Below, piece by piece: positions 11,253 through 24,620 of a DNA stretch of 64,000 nt. The position numbers were made by a program, and so were the translations under genes. Each line of letters begins with the position of its first letter. The first letter of the stretch is position 1. The notes under the pieces are model-generated. The model was given only the letters and a program-made list of their open reading frames with translations. It did no database searches and was not told where the DNA came from. The DNA is from Niebla homalea (lineage: Eukaryota; Ascomycota; Lecanoromycetes; Lecanorales; Ramalinaceae), in the NCBI GenBank assembly GCA_019925105.1, contig JAHGAU010000020.1, positions 558,001 through 622,000 on the forward strand. Reading direction: 5' to 3'.

Positions 11253-13379
11253 TACCGTTAATAAAGTTAATTTAATATTTTAATTCTTTTTCTTTATTAA
11301 GGAGAAAACCCGACGTTACCGTTATAATAGATATTTAATTAACTTAACGAACCTTAAAATAAAAAAACGATATTCACTTTTTAATTAAGAATCCCTTTAT
11401 TATAGTTAAGTAAATTAAAGCGGCAGAACGTTATTATAATATTACGGTTTAATAAGTTTAACTTTTAAAATTATAATTTAAAGTTAATCGGTTTAAGGCT
11501 AAAAATCGTATTTATTAAGAATATATATTTAATTACATTAATCAATATCTGTAACAACGGCTTAGCCGTTGTGGTAGAGAAAACCGAAGGATATTTGTGT
11601 TTAAAAATCATTAGGGTACGGGGGTTCCATTGATTAATCAATACGTTGAAGAGCACTTAGAAGATAAGGATACACTAAAAGAATTTCTAAGTCAAATAAA
11701 AGGAATATATAATATAAAAGTTTATACTCCGGGATTTTTCTTTATATTAATTTTATTATTAAGCTTTATACCGATAACGTATTACCGGCGGCTTTTATCT
11801 TATTCCGTAAAAATAAGTTTTTTTATCCGGAAAAGCTTAAATTATATTAAAATAAGTTTAAAGGTAAATATTAAACGTAATTTATTAACTTAAAAAGATA
11901 ATTTATACTTTATCTTAAGTATTTCTTTATTAAGAGAAAAAAATTAATTTTTTATTTATAGTCTATTTTTTATAAAATTTTTAACTTATTAAATAAAGAA
12001 ATTAATAGAATAAATTATTAAGAACTTAAGGATAAACTTTTAAACTTAATAATTAATCCGGAAAACCGTTAACTTACTTATTATAAGTAATTTAAGGATA
12101 TTAAATAACGCTTTAATTAAAAAATAACGTAATTTTATAATATTTTAAAGATTATAAAAAAGGACTTATTATTATTATTAAATAAATTTTATATTTATAT
12201 ATTTTTTATAAAGCTTTTATTAAAGCTTAAAATTAAAATCCTTATAATTAATAAAATATTAAGAACTTAAAACAATATTATAACGGCGGCAATTATATAA
12301 AAGAATAATTTAAAACGTATTATTAATAGTAATTAAAAAGTTAATAAAAGTAAATCTTTTAAAAATAAGGTATTTAAACTTAATTCTGACGGTTTAAAGC
12401 CGGTACGTATTTTTATTAAAATTGATTTTTACGGCTAAAAGTATAAGGCTATATCCGAAAACTTTAACACCGCCTTTAAAGTAAATAAGAATATTAAGTA
12501 TTATATATATTACGGAAAAAGCTATTATATATCCGATTGCTTTACCGTCTTATAAAATAAAGTCTTAATAATAAGCGTAAAATCCTATAAAAAAAATAAT
12601 ACATTAAAAAACGATAAAGCTTTAATAACGCCTTAAAGTTAAAATTAATAAAAAAATAATTAAAAATATATTTAACTTTTATTATTAAAGGTTAAATAAG
12701 TTTTTAAGATAATCCTTAATTATTAAGTATATTAATTAATATTAAAGCTTAAATAAATTTAATTTTATAAATATATATAATTTAATAAGACTTATAGTTA
12801 ACCCCCGCCGTTTTATTATAAATAGCTTTTCTTAATAATAAATAAATCTTTTATTATAACGTTTATTAATTATAATATTATTTAATTAATAATTAAGGAT
12901 AAAAAAAGTAATATAAAATACTTTTTTACGTTATTAATTAAGAAGGTTTAAATATAGTCCTTAATTTATTAGTTTTATACGTTTTATAAATAACGATCAA
13001 TTTAATAGCGGATAAATAACGCTTTAAAATTAATTTTTATAAGTTATAAATTAATAACGTTTATAATTTTAATTAAAATTTAACGGAGATTAAAAAAGTC
13101 TTTATAATTATTTATATTAATATAACGATAAAGCGTTTAAAAATACCGTAAATTTCTTAAGGTAATTTAATACGTATAAATACTATAAAAGACTTTATTA
13201 ACCGGAACGTCCTAAGGGAATTAAATAAATATATAAATATTTTTTTTAATAATATAGTTAATACTTTATTTAAATTAAAATAAAGGGACTATATTATTAA
13301 TTTAAACGGTAAAAAGTTATTATATAATCTTTTATATAATTTATCTCGGGTAAAGTTAACGGAGCTCCGATGGTATCTT
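11253..13379 (+). pseudogene. Gag and protease region of element F, RIP-broken
   Basis: The only clear motif is a degraded CCHC zinc knuckle at about 12493-12543: KYYIYYGKSYYISDCF, expected form CxxCGKxGHxxxDC, with Cys and His codons turned to Tyr by C-to-T or G-to-A changes. The proximal part has an open frame at 11630-11893, whose first 25 codons are unusually free of RIP. Protease motifs could not be pinned down. Confidence 0.6.
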
Positions 13380-13960
13380 AAGGATATTATAGCCCGGGGT
13401 TAAATTCATTACTTAATGTTATTTATAAGCGCTTTAATCCTTTTTATACTTAAGAAGGATAACGGTTTTTATCTTTATATCGATTACCGTAGATTAAATA
13501 CGGTTATAGTTAAAAATCGATACTTATTACCTTTAATTATTAAGACTTTTAATTGGCTAAATAGCTTTAAACGGTTTATTAAGTTAAACCTTAAGGATGC
13601 TTATTACCGGTTATAAATTAAGTTTAACAATAAGTAAAAAACGGCGTTCCGTATACGTTATAATTACTTTAAGTATTTTATTATACCGTTTAAGCTAATT
13701 AATACCCCGGCGATTTTTTAAGTTTATATTAACCGTACTTTTATTAGTTTTATTAATATACCTTATATAATTTATTTAAACGATATTTTAATATTTAATA
13801 AGAATCCGGCGGATTATTAACGTTATATTTAATAAATCTTTAAGCAATTTTATTAATTCTAGTTTTATATTAACCTTAAAAAATATTAATTTAATATTAC
13901 TTAAATAAAGTTCTTAAGGTTTATCGTTTTTATTAAAAAGATTTAAATAAATTAAAAACA
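13380..13960 (+). pseudogene. Ty3/gypsy reverse transcriptase fragment of element F
   Basis: The plus strand reads LFILKKDNGFYLYIDYRRLN, then NRYLLPLI, KLNLKDAYYRL, KTAFRIRYNYFKY, INTPAIF and YLNDILIF. These are the successive RT motifs (VKKKDGxxRxCVDYRxLN, LDLKDAY, YLDDILIF). The catalytic YLDD has become YLND through a G-to-A change. Stop codons replace Trp or Gln at several points. The fragment cannot encode an active enzyme. Confidence 0.9.
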
Positions 13961-14979
13961 TATTTAAATTATTAAAGATTAATTTACTTTAAAAATTTAC
14001 CGGGAAATATAGGTCTTTTTAAACTTTATAAATTTTTATTATCGTTTTATTTATAAATATTTAAGGATAATTAAGTTTTTAATTAATCTACTTAAGGGCA
14101 ATAAAGAAAAGAAGAAAATTAACCCGTTAAAGTAAGATAATACGGTAAATATAGCGTTCCGCCGGCTTTATAAAATATTTATTAATATATTATTATTCCG
14201 TTATTTTAATTTAAAACGGGGGGTATAAATAGAAATTAATATATTTAATTTTATTATCATAAGTATTTTATTTTAATAATTTAAAAAAAGTTATTAATAC
14301 TTAATTACGTATTAATCCAGAAAAATAGTTTTTACCAAATAAAATTATAAAACGTATAATTAAAAGCTTTTTATTATCGTTATAACGTTTAAATAATAGC
14401 GGTATTATTTAAAAGGGAGTTTTAAAGTTATTTAAATATAAATAAATTATAATAATCTTTAAAAGTTTATAAAATAATTAACGTTAAGCTTATATTAAAT
14501 TAAATAAGCCTTAAACCTTATTAATTATAACTTTAAAGTATTTTATCGTTAAAATAAAATAAACTTTATTAATCTTTTATTAAAACGTTTAAATTATAAA
14601 GGAGTTTTACCTTTTAATATTATTTTATTATTTATTTTATAGAATAAGCTTATATTTTAATCTAATAAATCGGTAGAGTATTAGCGGATAATAATTATTA
14701 ATTATTAATTATTACTTACTTTAAGAAATATTTAGGTTATTATCCCGTAAAAAAAAATTTAATAGCTACTTAAAAAGCCTTATAAGGAATCCAGGCCGAT
14801 TAAGTTATTTATTAAGGATCTATAAGTTAACGATATATTCATATATAAGATTAAGGACGATAACGTAACGCCGATATATTTTTATTAAAGTTATAATAAT
14901 ACTTAGAAACTCAATCTTAATAACCTTATAACCTATAAGGGCCGTATATACGTCCCCCGGGATAAAGCGGTTAAAAAAA

Positions 14980-15560
14980 AGTTAATTAATAAATATTATA
15001 ATAATCCGTTAACGGGCCACTTTAAAGCTAAAAAGACTTATAAGTTCTTAGCCCGTAAATATTATTGGGACGGCTTAAAGGCTTAAATTAATAATTATAT
15101 TAAAACGTATAATACTTATTAAAGGATTAAGGTACCGTATTACCGCCTTTACGGTAAGCTTACTTTATTCCCTTAACCGGTTATACCTTAAAAAAAACTT
15201 AATATAGACTTTATTATTAACTTACTTATAAATAAGGTTAAAAGTAACGTTTATAATTTAATTTTAATAATCGTAAATAAGTATATAAAGATATATAGAT
15301 ATTTCCCCGTTATAAAATAAATTAATACCGTTATATTAACGGACCTCTTTTTTAAAGAAATCGTATTACGTTATAATACGCCGGCTGGAATCGTAATTAA
15401 TTAAGGGTCTTTATTTATTAATAAATTTTAAGGTTTAATATATTATTATATAAAGATAAAACGTAAATTAAGTACCGTTTTCTACCCGTAAATGGATAGT
15501 TAAATAAAGCGTTAAAATTAAGGCCTTAAATGATATTTAAGGACCTTTATTAATTCCGAG
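14980..15560 (+). pseudogene. Ty3/gypsy integrase fragment of element F
   Basis: The plus strand reads NPLTGHFKAKKTYKFLARK and YYWDG, then RIKVPYYRLYGKL, then IDFIINLL, LTDLFFKEIVLRYNTPAG and STVFYPQMD. This corresponds to the HHCC zinc-binding N-terminus (GHFG...KYYWPGM...CxxC) and the DD(35)E core (MDFITGLP, RYGTPAGIVTDRGSLF, AFHPQTDG). In-frame stops and lost Cys codons show it is dead. Confidence 0.85.
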
Positions 15561-18418
15561 TAAATAAATTAAATAAGGCTATTTTCCTTAATTAAATTTA
15601 CTTATATAAATTTAAAATACTTAATTTTAAACTATAGTTTTTTTATAATAATATATAATTATAATTTAAATATTTATTTTAAATTTAAAAATAGACTTAT
15701 AAAAGAAAAAATACTTATAATAAAAAATAGGGTTAAAATATTATATAAAATATAATTAATATTAACGGATTAATAACGTTATATTATTAAATTAACTTAA
15801 AAAATATATAATAAGAAATATAAGTTAAAATTATATAACGTTAACGATTTAATAATATTAAATATTAAAAACCTTAAATTAAAGTAATTAAGTAAAAAGC
15901 TTACGCCTTAAATTATAAGACCTTTTAGAATTAATAATAAAATTAAGACGTAAACGTATTACTTATTTTTTTTTATTGCCTATTAAATTTACCCTATTAT
16001 TTATATTTTTCTTTTAAAGTTTTATTATATTTACGTTAATAATTAAACGGCGGAAACTATAATATAAATACTTAAATTAATTAATAATAAAAAAGAATAA
16101 GTAATTAAAGAAATTATTAATAGGGTTAAAAATAAAAAGAATATTTAATATTAAACTAAATAAATTAATTAAGGCTTTAAATATAATTAATAAGTATTAA
16201 AGGTAGACTTAAAATACTCCTAGGAATTATAAGAATAATATAATAAAATAATATAAAATAAAAAGAGACGTAAATAAGGTTATAATGCCGTAACGGTAAA
16301 GGTTATATATATAGTTAATAACTATATATATAATTAATATTATAACTATTTAGCCCTTATATATTATCCTTTTATAAGATTATTAAAGTTTAAATTTTAA
16401 TTAATAACTTTATTTATTATAAATATTATACGTACGGATAAGCCGGCGTTACGGAAATAATTATTTTTATTATAATATTATAATTAATAAGAGTAACTTT
16501 AATAATAATCGTAATAATATTAAAGGTAAAGAAGTATAAACGTTAAATTATAAGCGTTTAACGTACTATTAAGTTAAGGATATTAAGTAAATAAAGTTAT
16601 TAAGGTAATAAGAGATTAATAGGTATATTTATTAAGGTTATATTAATGCTTTAATAATTTTTATAATATTATCCGTTATATTATTTTTAATAATATATAA
16701 ATTATAAGCGCTTAATATTTAATATTATTAATTTTAAATACTTAACGCTAAACTTTAATAATATTAACGTATAAAAATAAACAAATAATCTATAATTCTA
16801 CGTTAACGCGGATTTTTTCCCTTTATAAATAGGTTAATAAGGTTAAAAATAAGTATAAAAATATTATATTTTTTTTATTTTCCTCCTTTTTTTTTTCTCT
16901 ACTTTCTTTTTTGCCTTAATTAAAGGGTTTTCCTTAATATTACTTACCGGAAAGGCTCTTTAATTTAATTCTGGGGTATTATTCTTAAAAGTTAAAGTTA
17001 ACCCCCTTAACGGCGTTATTAAGGAAAATATAATTTTTTTTTTCTTTAAATAAGTTAAAGCCCGTATTTTCCTCCTCTTTTTTATTTCTTAAATTACCGG
17101 ATATTATAAGTTCAGGGTTTACTTTTTTTACCCCAGATATAAGATCAGGAAATAAGGAGTAACTCCCCGATAAAGTCGATTTTTACGAAGGGCCCGGACC
17201 CCCCGTATTAAGCCGATCTAGTTATTAAACGTTAACGCCGTTATTTTATTATTATATTATAATTTATTTACTTATTCTTTAAGTTAAATAATTTCTTTTT
17301 CTACCGCTTTAACGCGGACGGCGAACGCCTTTTTTTTAATTTAAAAAATTAATATTTTCTTTTTAACTTTTAAGGTAACTTAATAAAGCGTATACTTTAT
17401 TTAATTAATAATAATTAACGTTTAATTAATATTTAATTAAAAGGCTTTAAAATCCTAAAGGATTCTATTATATTTCTATATATATTAAACTTACGCTTTA
17501 ATAGACCGCGTACTAATTAAAGGATATTTACGTATTTATTAAATTACCCGGGATTATAATTAATCCGGAAACTATATATATATTAAAATAATAACGGTAT
17601 AACGATATTAAAATACTTATAGGGAAGCAATAGGAAAAATATTGCTTATAGCGATATTATAAATAAAATAACGGGCTATATACGTAATATAGCTTGCTTT
17701 ATAAAAAATAAATAAAATAAAACGTTATTATACTTATTATTAATATTATATTTACGTTTACGTTAATAATACGTCGGTATAAATTACGTTATTTAAGATT
17801 AATTAAATTATATATAATATTAATAAACGAAATAAGCGGATTATTAACGTAAATAAAACGTTTACGTAATATTAACGTTACTTATTATAATAATAATATG
17901 GATAACGAAGGTATATAATTATATACGTATTAATTTATAAATATTTATATAAATCCTTTATATACTATATTTATAAAAGTAATTAAGATTATTAAGGAGA
18001 AAAAAGAAAAAGTTTAAAATAAAATAAAGGCCTTATTATAATCGCGTATTATTTTTATAATAATGCTTACCTTTATTATAACGTAATAAATCAATAGTAA
18101 AGCTTTAAATAATTATTAATTAATACCGTAAAAACTCTTTTTTTATTTTCCTTTTCTTATTAGATTTTATAAAAAGGTTTTTAATAAGCTCTTTAAGTTA
18201 CGTTAACTCTTTATTAACGTAAAATACCCTTATTATATTATTATTAAATAAATATTATTATATTTACGTATATACTTAAGGACTTTTTTCTTTTTACCCT
18301 TTTTTTACTGGGTTTAATAATAGGTTTTTAATAAGCCTTATATTTAACCGGCTTTACGTTAACTTCTTAAATATATCTCTTTATACCTTAAAGATTAACA
18401 TATAAAAAAGGAGATAAT

Positions 18419-18764
18419 TATTAATAATTAACGCTATTTTTACGCCGGCGTTATAGTAATACGTTATATTGCTGCGTTAAGGTAGGCCGTTAAACCTTAG
18501 TAAAGGGCCTTAATAAAGGGCCTTAATAACGGCCTTAATATACGTTATTTATAAGCCGTAGTTCAATAAGCGTAAAGCGGGGTAATTATTACCTTTACCT
18601 TAAGTAAAAGTTATGCCTTAATTCTTTTTAAGTTCCTTAAGAATTAATCTTATTATTAATTTACTTATTAAAGTGGTACTTAAGTATCCAGACCGTAACG
18701 TTACGTCTTCTATACCTACCTTTATTAGTCCCGCCGGCGTGCCGCCAGCGGAGTCAGTCTAACA
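18419..18764 (+). repeat. 3' LTR of element F
   Basis: 346-bp direct repeat of 10932-11252. It is strongly RIP-mutated at the start (TATTAATAATTAACGC for TGTTAGCAGCTAGCGC) but carries an extra GC-rich segment near 18734-18759 before the terminal TAACA. Confidence 0.9.
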
Positions 18765-18769
18765 TTTTA

Positions 18770-20990
18770 CTTTAAATAAAAGTTTATATATTTTTACGTT
18801 AACTTCTTAAATATAAGTTAAATTAACCTCTTTTTTAGCTTACTTTAATTTAACTTTTATAAAAAGGGTAAATACCGCTTCTTTACGCTTTTTTATTTAA
18901 GGTTTTTTATAGTTTTAATAAATACGTTTATTTTTTATTAACGTAATTAAGTTTATACCCTTTTTAAACCTCGTTTAAGCAATTATTTAATCCAAGGTTA
19001 ACTTTATTAATAATATAAAAAACTCGGATTCCAATATTAAAACGGGAGTCATTTTATATACTTTACTTATTACTCTTAAGTATTGGTTTTAAACTTTTTA
19101 TAATTACCGGACGGGCTTTTTTTTATATTTAAATATATTTTTAAGTACGTATTAAATAGCTATAGCGTACGTTATCGTAAGCTTTATAACCGTTTAATAA
19201 ACGGTTCTAGCCTTTTATAAAGTAGCTCTTTACGTTAACGCTATAATGTAAATAAGGTTTTTTTTTTACGAAATTATTTTCTTTTAGACTTTTTTTATAT
19301 AATTTTTTTAGTTTAATTTCTTATTAACTTATAGGCTAAATACCTTAATATTAATTTCCGGTTTTACCGTTATATTACTTAAGTTTATTATAGTTATTAT
19401 ATCGTATAGTTTTAAGCTCCTTATTATATAAATAAGCTTATACTTATATAAGGTAAACTGAACCTTATATATTTTTACTTATTATAAGCAGACTTTATAA
19501 GTTTATTTTAACTTTAAATAGTTTATATAAGTAAACGTACTATAAATTAAGAGGTAAATATTATTAATAAAGCTTTTTATTTAAACTTTTTATTTTAGTT
19601 TTATTAAGTTTTCGATAAGCGGGCCGTTAAAGAATAAAAATAAAATTAAAGAAATAAATAACCCTTAGGGAATCCCTATTATTACGGGCTCTATTATACT
19701 TATTTTTTATCCCAGGTTAATTAACGTTATTCGGTTACTTAAGAAACTTTTAATCCAATTTATAAAAAAAGGTAAAACCCTTTTTTTCTATAAATTATAT
19801 AGTAACCTTTAATAATTTACCTTATTAAATGCCCTTATAATATTTAAAGAAAAAAAGACTTATAACGTATTTCTTCCTATAACTTTATATTATATATACG
19901 TTATTAATTAAGCCTTTAAGAACCGTCTCCGTTAACCGTCCTTTTTTTATTTTTATTTATTAATTAAAAAGTAACTTATACCCTTTTATATAATTATTTA
20001 AGATCTTTATAATTACCGTTTTTAAAGCCTTCCTTAACGTATAAAGGAGTATTATAAGTCTATACGATTTTATTTTTAAGTAATTTAACTTAACCGGCTT
20101 TTTAAGGATAATCATTTTAACCTCCTTAAATCTATAAAGGTAATATTTTATATTAAAATAAGCTTAAAATAAATAAATAAAAACTTTTATAAATAATAAC
20201 GTTATTATAAATAAAAACTTATTTAATATATCGTTAAGTCCGGGGGCCTTATCCTTCTTCGGTTTATTAATCGCCTTAATTATTATCTTTTAAGTTATTA
20301 TTTTATTTATTATTATTAATTTAAAATATACCGTACTGTTAATATTTATTAAATTAGCTTCCGGTAACGGGGGAAAAAACGCCCCTTTAAGAGTTTTAAT
20401 TTTGCCGTTAAAGGTATTTATTATTATACCATTTAATCTTTTTAGGGGTAAAAACTTAAGGATAAATTTAAATTTCCTATTTTATTTTTTACCGTATTTT
20501 ATTAACTTTTAAATATTATAAAGGGAAACCGCTGAGTTATATATTATAACCCGGAAGGACGTTTATTTAATTTTCCGCATAAATTTTTTTTAAGCTTTTT
20601 TTAATTATTAAAGCGTTTCCCGGTTTTTATATTTAATAATTTACTTTATAAGTACTTTTACCTTTATAATCGTTTTTATATATTCTTTATTTTAATAAAT
20701 TTTAATTCTTTAAGACGGCTTTATTATTAAGATTATAACGTTAATTATTTTATTTAAAGCCTTTATTACCCGCTTTATAAAACGGTTAATCTATTCCTTA
20801 TTATTAAGTTAAAAAGCTCCGTTAATTAAGATATTATTTTTACCGTTTTTATAAATATTTTAATTTCCTTAACCGTCTTTTATATTTATTTAAACGGTAA
20901 AAACGGAGTTATATTAATAAATCAGTTTAAAATCATTTATATCGGGACGTAATTTAAACCGTATTTTAGGTTTTCTTAAGGTCCGTATAT
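18770..20990 (-). pseudogene. Tad1-like LINE reverse transcriptase, RIP-broken
   Basis: On the minus strand from about 20.66 kb downward the translation gives KAINKPKKDKAPGLNDI, then KMIILKKPVKLNY and YRLIILLYTLRKAF, then KALINNVYNIKL and KKGFYLFL, later KARTVY, VIKPTITYAIAI and LRVISKVYKITPVLILE. These correspond to the LINE RT motifs KAPGPDGIPNE, VVLRKPGKPDY, WRPIALLNTLGK, ALxNxVHxIW and KARxVYxAVVRPALTYG. The order and the proline-rich motif place it near the fungal Tad1 clade. RIP stops occur throughout. The frame probably continued into sequence now displaced to the left of element F. Confidence 0.8.
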
Positions 20991-21555
20991 TATAATTAAA
21001 TTAATAATATTTTCTAAGTTAAATATTATGTCGATTATAATCTTAAGTTTATAACTTTCTTATATAATAATTTCTTTTAGCGTTAATAATATAAAATTAA
21101 ATTATATAATAATTATTAATAGTTTTTTAAATTTAATATAATTAATTATATGATCGTCTTTATTTTATTAAACGTAATAAAGATTAAAGTCCTTTATTAA
21201 AAGATATTTATTAAATACGGTTATAATATCTTTAAGTAGCGGGATCGTAAAGGGTTTTTTCTTATTAATTAATAATGGATTATATATATTATAAATATTT
21301 AAGGTATTTTTAATATCCCTTTTTTATATAATCCGGAGTATATATAGGTTCCTTTTATAATAAATAACATCTTAATTATTTATATTTAACTTCTTATTAA
21401 TAAAGAAATATATCTGCGTTATTTCGTTACCCTTAAAGGTTAAATAAAAACCATTTCCCGGGTTAATTAAAGAATAAATATACGGATTATATAACGGTTC
21501 TTATATCGCTATAATATTAATATTTTTTATCTTTTTAAATTTAAATATCAGTATT
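20990..21555 (-). pseudogene. LINE AP-endonuclease domain (Tad1-like), RIP-broken
   Basis: The minus strand just inside element E reads EPLYNPYIYS, then GFYLTFKGNEITQIYFFINKKL, INKKKPFTIPLLKDI, LLIKDFNLYYV and LKIIIDIIFNLENI. This fits the endonuclease/exonuclease/phosphatase domain of Tad-like ORF2: QEPWxNP, FFVNKRL, VVGDFNLHHPLW and STIDLVFLS. It directly precedes the RT fragment in the expected order, and element E was inserted at its upstream edge. Confidence 0.75.
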
Positions 21556-21766
21556 TGTTATGGTAGGAAACAACATAGGGGTTAGTGCTTACCTCGTGAC
21601 CCTAGCGTAGCTGGGCCATAGGAATACTTAATATTTATCCTTCCCACTTTTCCTTTTACTTCTTTAATAATTAATTTACTTATTAAATATATTATTTATT
21701 AAGGTTATATATATATTTTATATTATTATATTACCCTTAAGCTTTAAGTATACGTCGGGCTTAATA
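21556..21766 (+). repeat. 5' LTR of element E
   Basis: 211-bp LTR starting TGTTATGGTAGG and ending CGTCGGGCTTAATA (original CA lost). Its first 70 bp escaped RIP, in contrast with the 3' copy. Confidence 0.9.
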
Positions 21767-23820
21767 TTTTAATTACTATTAACCTTTTTAAAGGGTAATA
21801 ATCCGAAATATTAAATTATACGTATAATTAAAAGAAGAAAAAACTATATACTTCCCGTACCCAAGCCGTATTTATTAATATAATAGATTTTAATACTTTA
21901 TGCTAGAGAACTTAACCTAAAAAGGAAGGTACCGTATTTTTTATCCTTTGGATTTAAGAAATCTCTTTTAGGTTTTCGTTTAAATCGGAATCTATAACCG
22001 TTAACGGTAAAGATTAATATTAAAGATCCTAATCTAAGTCCGTTACGTTTCCTTTTTATAAGTAAAAACGGGTACGGTTTAAATCCATATTAAACCCTTT
22101 TTAAGAGTAAGAACGTTAAAGGTAATAATTTAAGTCCGTTATGCTTATTCCCTTAGAGTAAAACCTTCCTCCTTTAAAATAAATATCCTTTATAAATATA
22201 TATTATAATAAAAAGGAATAAGGTTTTTATATTATTATTACGTAAAAGGAAAAGGAGCTAAATGAAATAATTTATTAAGTTAAATTTTATAAGGTAAAGC
22301 TTTATAAATAGCTTATTTATTTGGATAAATAAGTATTAAAGGCTCGTTCCGTAAACTCTTAGAGTATACATAAATCGCTATTAAACCGTATAATATAAGT
22401 TAAAACTTTTTATCCGATCATTATTAATTATAAATCCGTATTATTAAATATTCGTAAGTAAACTATAAATAAAGCTTAAATTAAAAGTTTAAAGAAAAAT
22501 CCTATAATTATATTAAGGTCCTTATACTCCCTAAATATAAAGGTAAGAATATTAAGAAGTTTTAAGAATAAGTTAAAGACGTTTTTATGGCTTTTTCCTT
22601 AAATTCCGATTATAATACGGATTACGTCCGTATCGTATAAGTTTTACTTTCCTTAAAAGGTAAGATTAAGGGCTTATAAGCGTATTATAAGCGCGAGTTT
22701 AAATCCGATTCTACGTTAATTTAAAAAGGATTTATTAAATTCTTAAGTTCCTTAATATCGGATTTTATTAATAAAAAAATAGAAATCTGGCTTTAATATA
22801 TAAATTTAAAATAAAATAAAAAACAATTAATTTATAGTTTTAATATATAAATAATATCTTTAAAAAGTTAACTCCCAAAATATATAAAAGAATAATAAAT
22901 TACTTATTTATTTTATAAATTTAAAGAATAATTATATTATACGATAATATAAACGTTAAACGGAGTTCCCTTTATACGCGATAAAATTATTACGTATATA
23001 AATTGTTTTAAATTTAACAATATAATTATTTACTCTTTATAAAGGAAGAATAAGGAAAAAACTATTAAGAATAAGTCTTTAAGGAAGGAATTTAAATCCT
23101 TTATAAATCGGCCATTGAACTAAGGCTCTTTATAGGGTTAATAAACGGATTTTTCCGATATAACGTATTATTATTATTAGGTAAAAAGGTATAAGAAATT
23201 AAGTTATCCGTTATTTAAGAAGGAACGGAAGGCTATTAAATCCGCTTTATATATAAAAAAAAAGAATAATTCAGAAAACGTTAACTCCGCAATAAAAGCT
23301 CCGTTAGAACGTAAAAGTTATAACTATTAATCTCGGAAAAAGCTATTATTAATAAAGGTTAAATATTCTTTAATAATATTAAGAAAAGGAATATAAAAAT
23401 TTATCTTAATATAAAAGCAGAAATTAATATAATTAATTAAAACTTAATAATAAAGAAGGATTTACCTTATATTTAAAACGCGGTTTTACCGAAGTTTATT
23501 TAAATAAATAATAATAATATATTTTATTATAGCGCTTATTTATTAAAGCTTTATATATATAATAATTAAAAATAACTAAAAATAATAAAGATTATTATAT
23601 ACGTAATAAATAGATAAGGCCCGCCGATAACCTTAAGGATACCAGGTTTAATTAGTTTAAGAATTAAATTAAACCTTAAAGAAAAAAAATAACGTTTTAA
23701 GGTTAATAAATAAGCTTTTTAAATTAATAAACTATATATATTCATGGTAATATTAAAAAAGGAGCCGGCAATATATATTTTAATAATTATAAACCTATTA
23801 CCTAGGAGTTAAATTAACTT
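21767..23820 (+). pseudogene. Gag-side region of element E
   Basis: The region between the 5' LTR and pol should hold gag. The plus strand gives fragments such as KNIKKF*E*VKDVF and long lysine-rich pieces, but stops are too dense to recognise a domain. It is assigned by position only. Confidence 0.45.
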
Positions 23821-23824
23821 AAAA

Positions 23825-24620
23825 GTGGTTAAAAGTTATATAGGCCGTAATTTAACCGTAAAGGGACCGTTTTTGCCAGTTAAGTTATCTGAATATACGG
23901 ACGTTTTTTTAATAAAAGAAGCCGGTAAGCTCTCCGCGTATATAAGATATAATTATATAATTAAAACTACCGTTAAACCGCCGTACGGACCCTTATATAA
24001 TTTATTTAATATGGAGTTAATAACTTTTCGAACTTACTTAAATAAAGTATTAATAAAGGGGTAAATACGGCATTCTATTAATCTTACGGATTTATTAATC
24101 TTCTTTATACTTAAAAAAGACGGGGGTTTACGCTTTTACGTGGATTACCAAAAGCTAAATAAAATAACGGTTAAGAATTATTACTTTTTACCCTTAATTA
24201 ATAAAACTTTAAATTAACTTTATAAAGTAAAAAGGGTTATAAAGCTTAATCTTAAGGATATTTATTATTATATATAAATTAAAGCGGGTAATAAATAAAA
24301 GATTATATTCCGGATATATTACGATTACTTTAAGTATATAATTATATTATTTAAGTTAATAAATATACCGGTAACTTTTTAAGCTTATATTAATAAGTCG
24401 TTAACCAATATTATTAATAAATTTTATATTATATATTTAAATAATATCTTAATTTTCTTACGTATTAAAGATAAGTATTTAACGTATATAAAACGGGTCT
24501 TAAAGCGGCTTTAAAAGTTTAAACTTTTTATAAATCTTAAGAAATATAAGTTTTTTATTATTAAAATAAAATTTCTAGGATTTATAATATTAATTATAAA
24601 TATAACGATAAATAAAAGTA
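23825..24620 (+). pseudogene. Ty3/gypsy reverse transcriptase fragment of element E
   Basis: The plus strand reads YNYIIKTTVKPPYGPLYNL, then a stop, ILKKDGGLRFYVDYQKLNK, TVKNYYFLPLI, KLNLKDIYYYI, NIPVTF and YLNNILIF. This is the standard gypsy series PPxGPLYxLS, KKDGxLRxCVDYRxLN, LDLRDAY and YLDDILIF. Both catalytic aspartates of the YLDD box have become Asn by G-to-A change. Confidence 0.88.

Larger units (their letters stand above)
10932..18764 (+). mobile_element. Element F: full-length Ty3/gypsy retrotransposon, RIP-mutated
   Basis: Delimited by LTRs 10932-11252 (321 bp) and 18419-18764 (346 bp) and a perfect TTTTA duplication (10927-10931 and 18765-18769). The interior reads, on the plus strand, a gag zinc knuckle near 12.5 kb, RT at about 13.38-13.96 kb and integrase at about 14.98-15.56 kb. 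RT before integrase is the Ty3/gypsy order. About 2.8 kb between integrase and the 3' LTR shows no recognisable domain. It is nested in the LINE. Confidence 0.88.

Noticed and set aside
11630..11893. 87-codon frame in element F as an independent gene
   Set aside because: It lies in the gag region of an LTR retrotransposon. The second half is typical RIP-altered translation.
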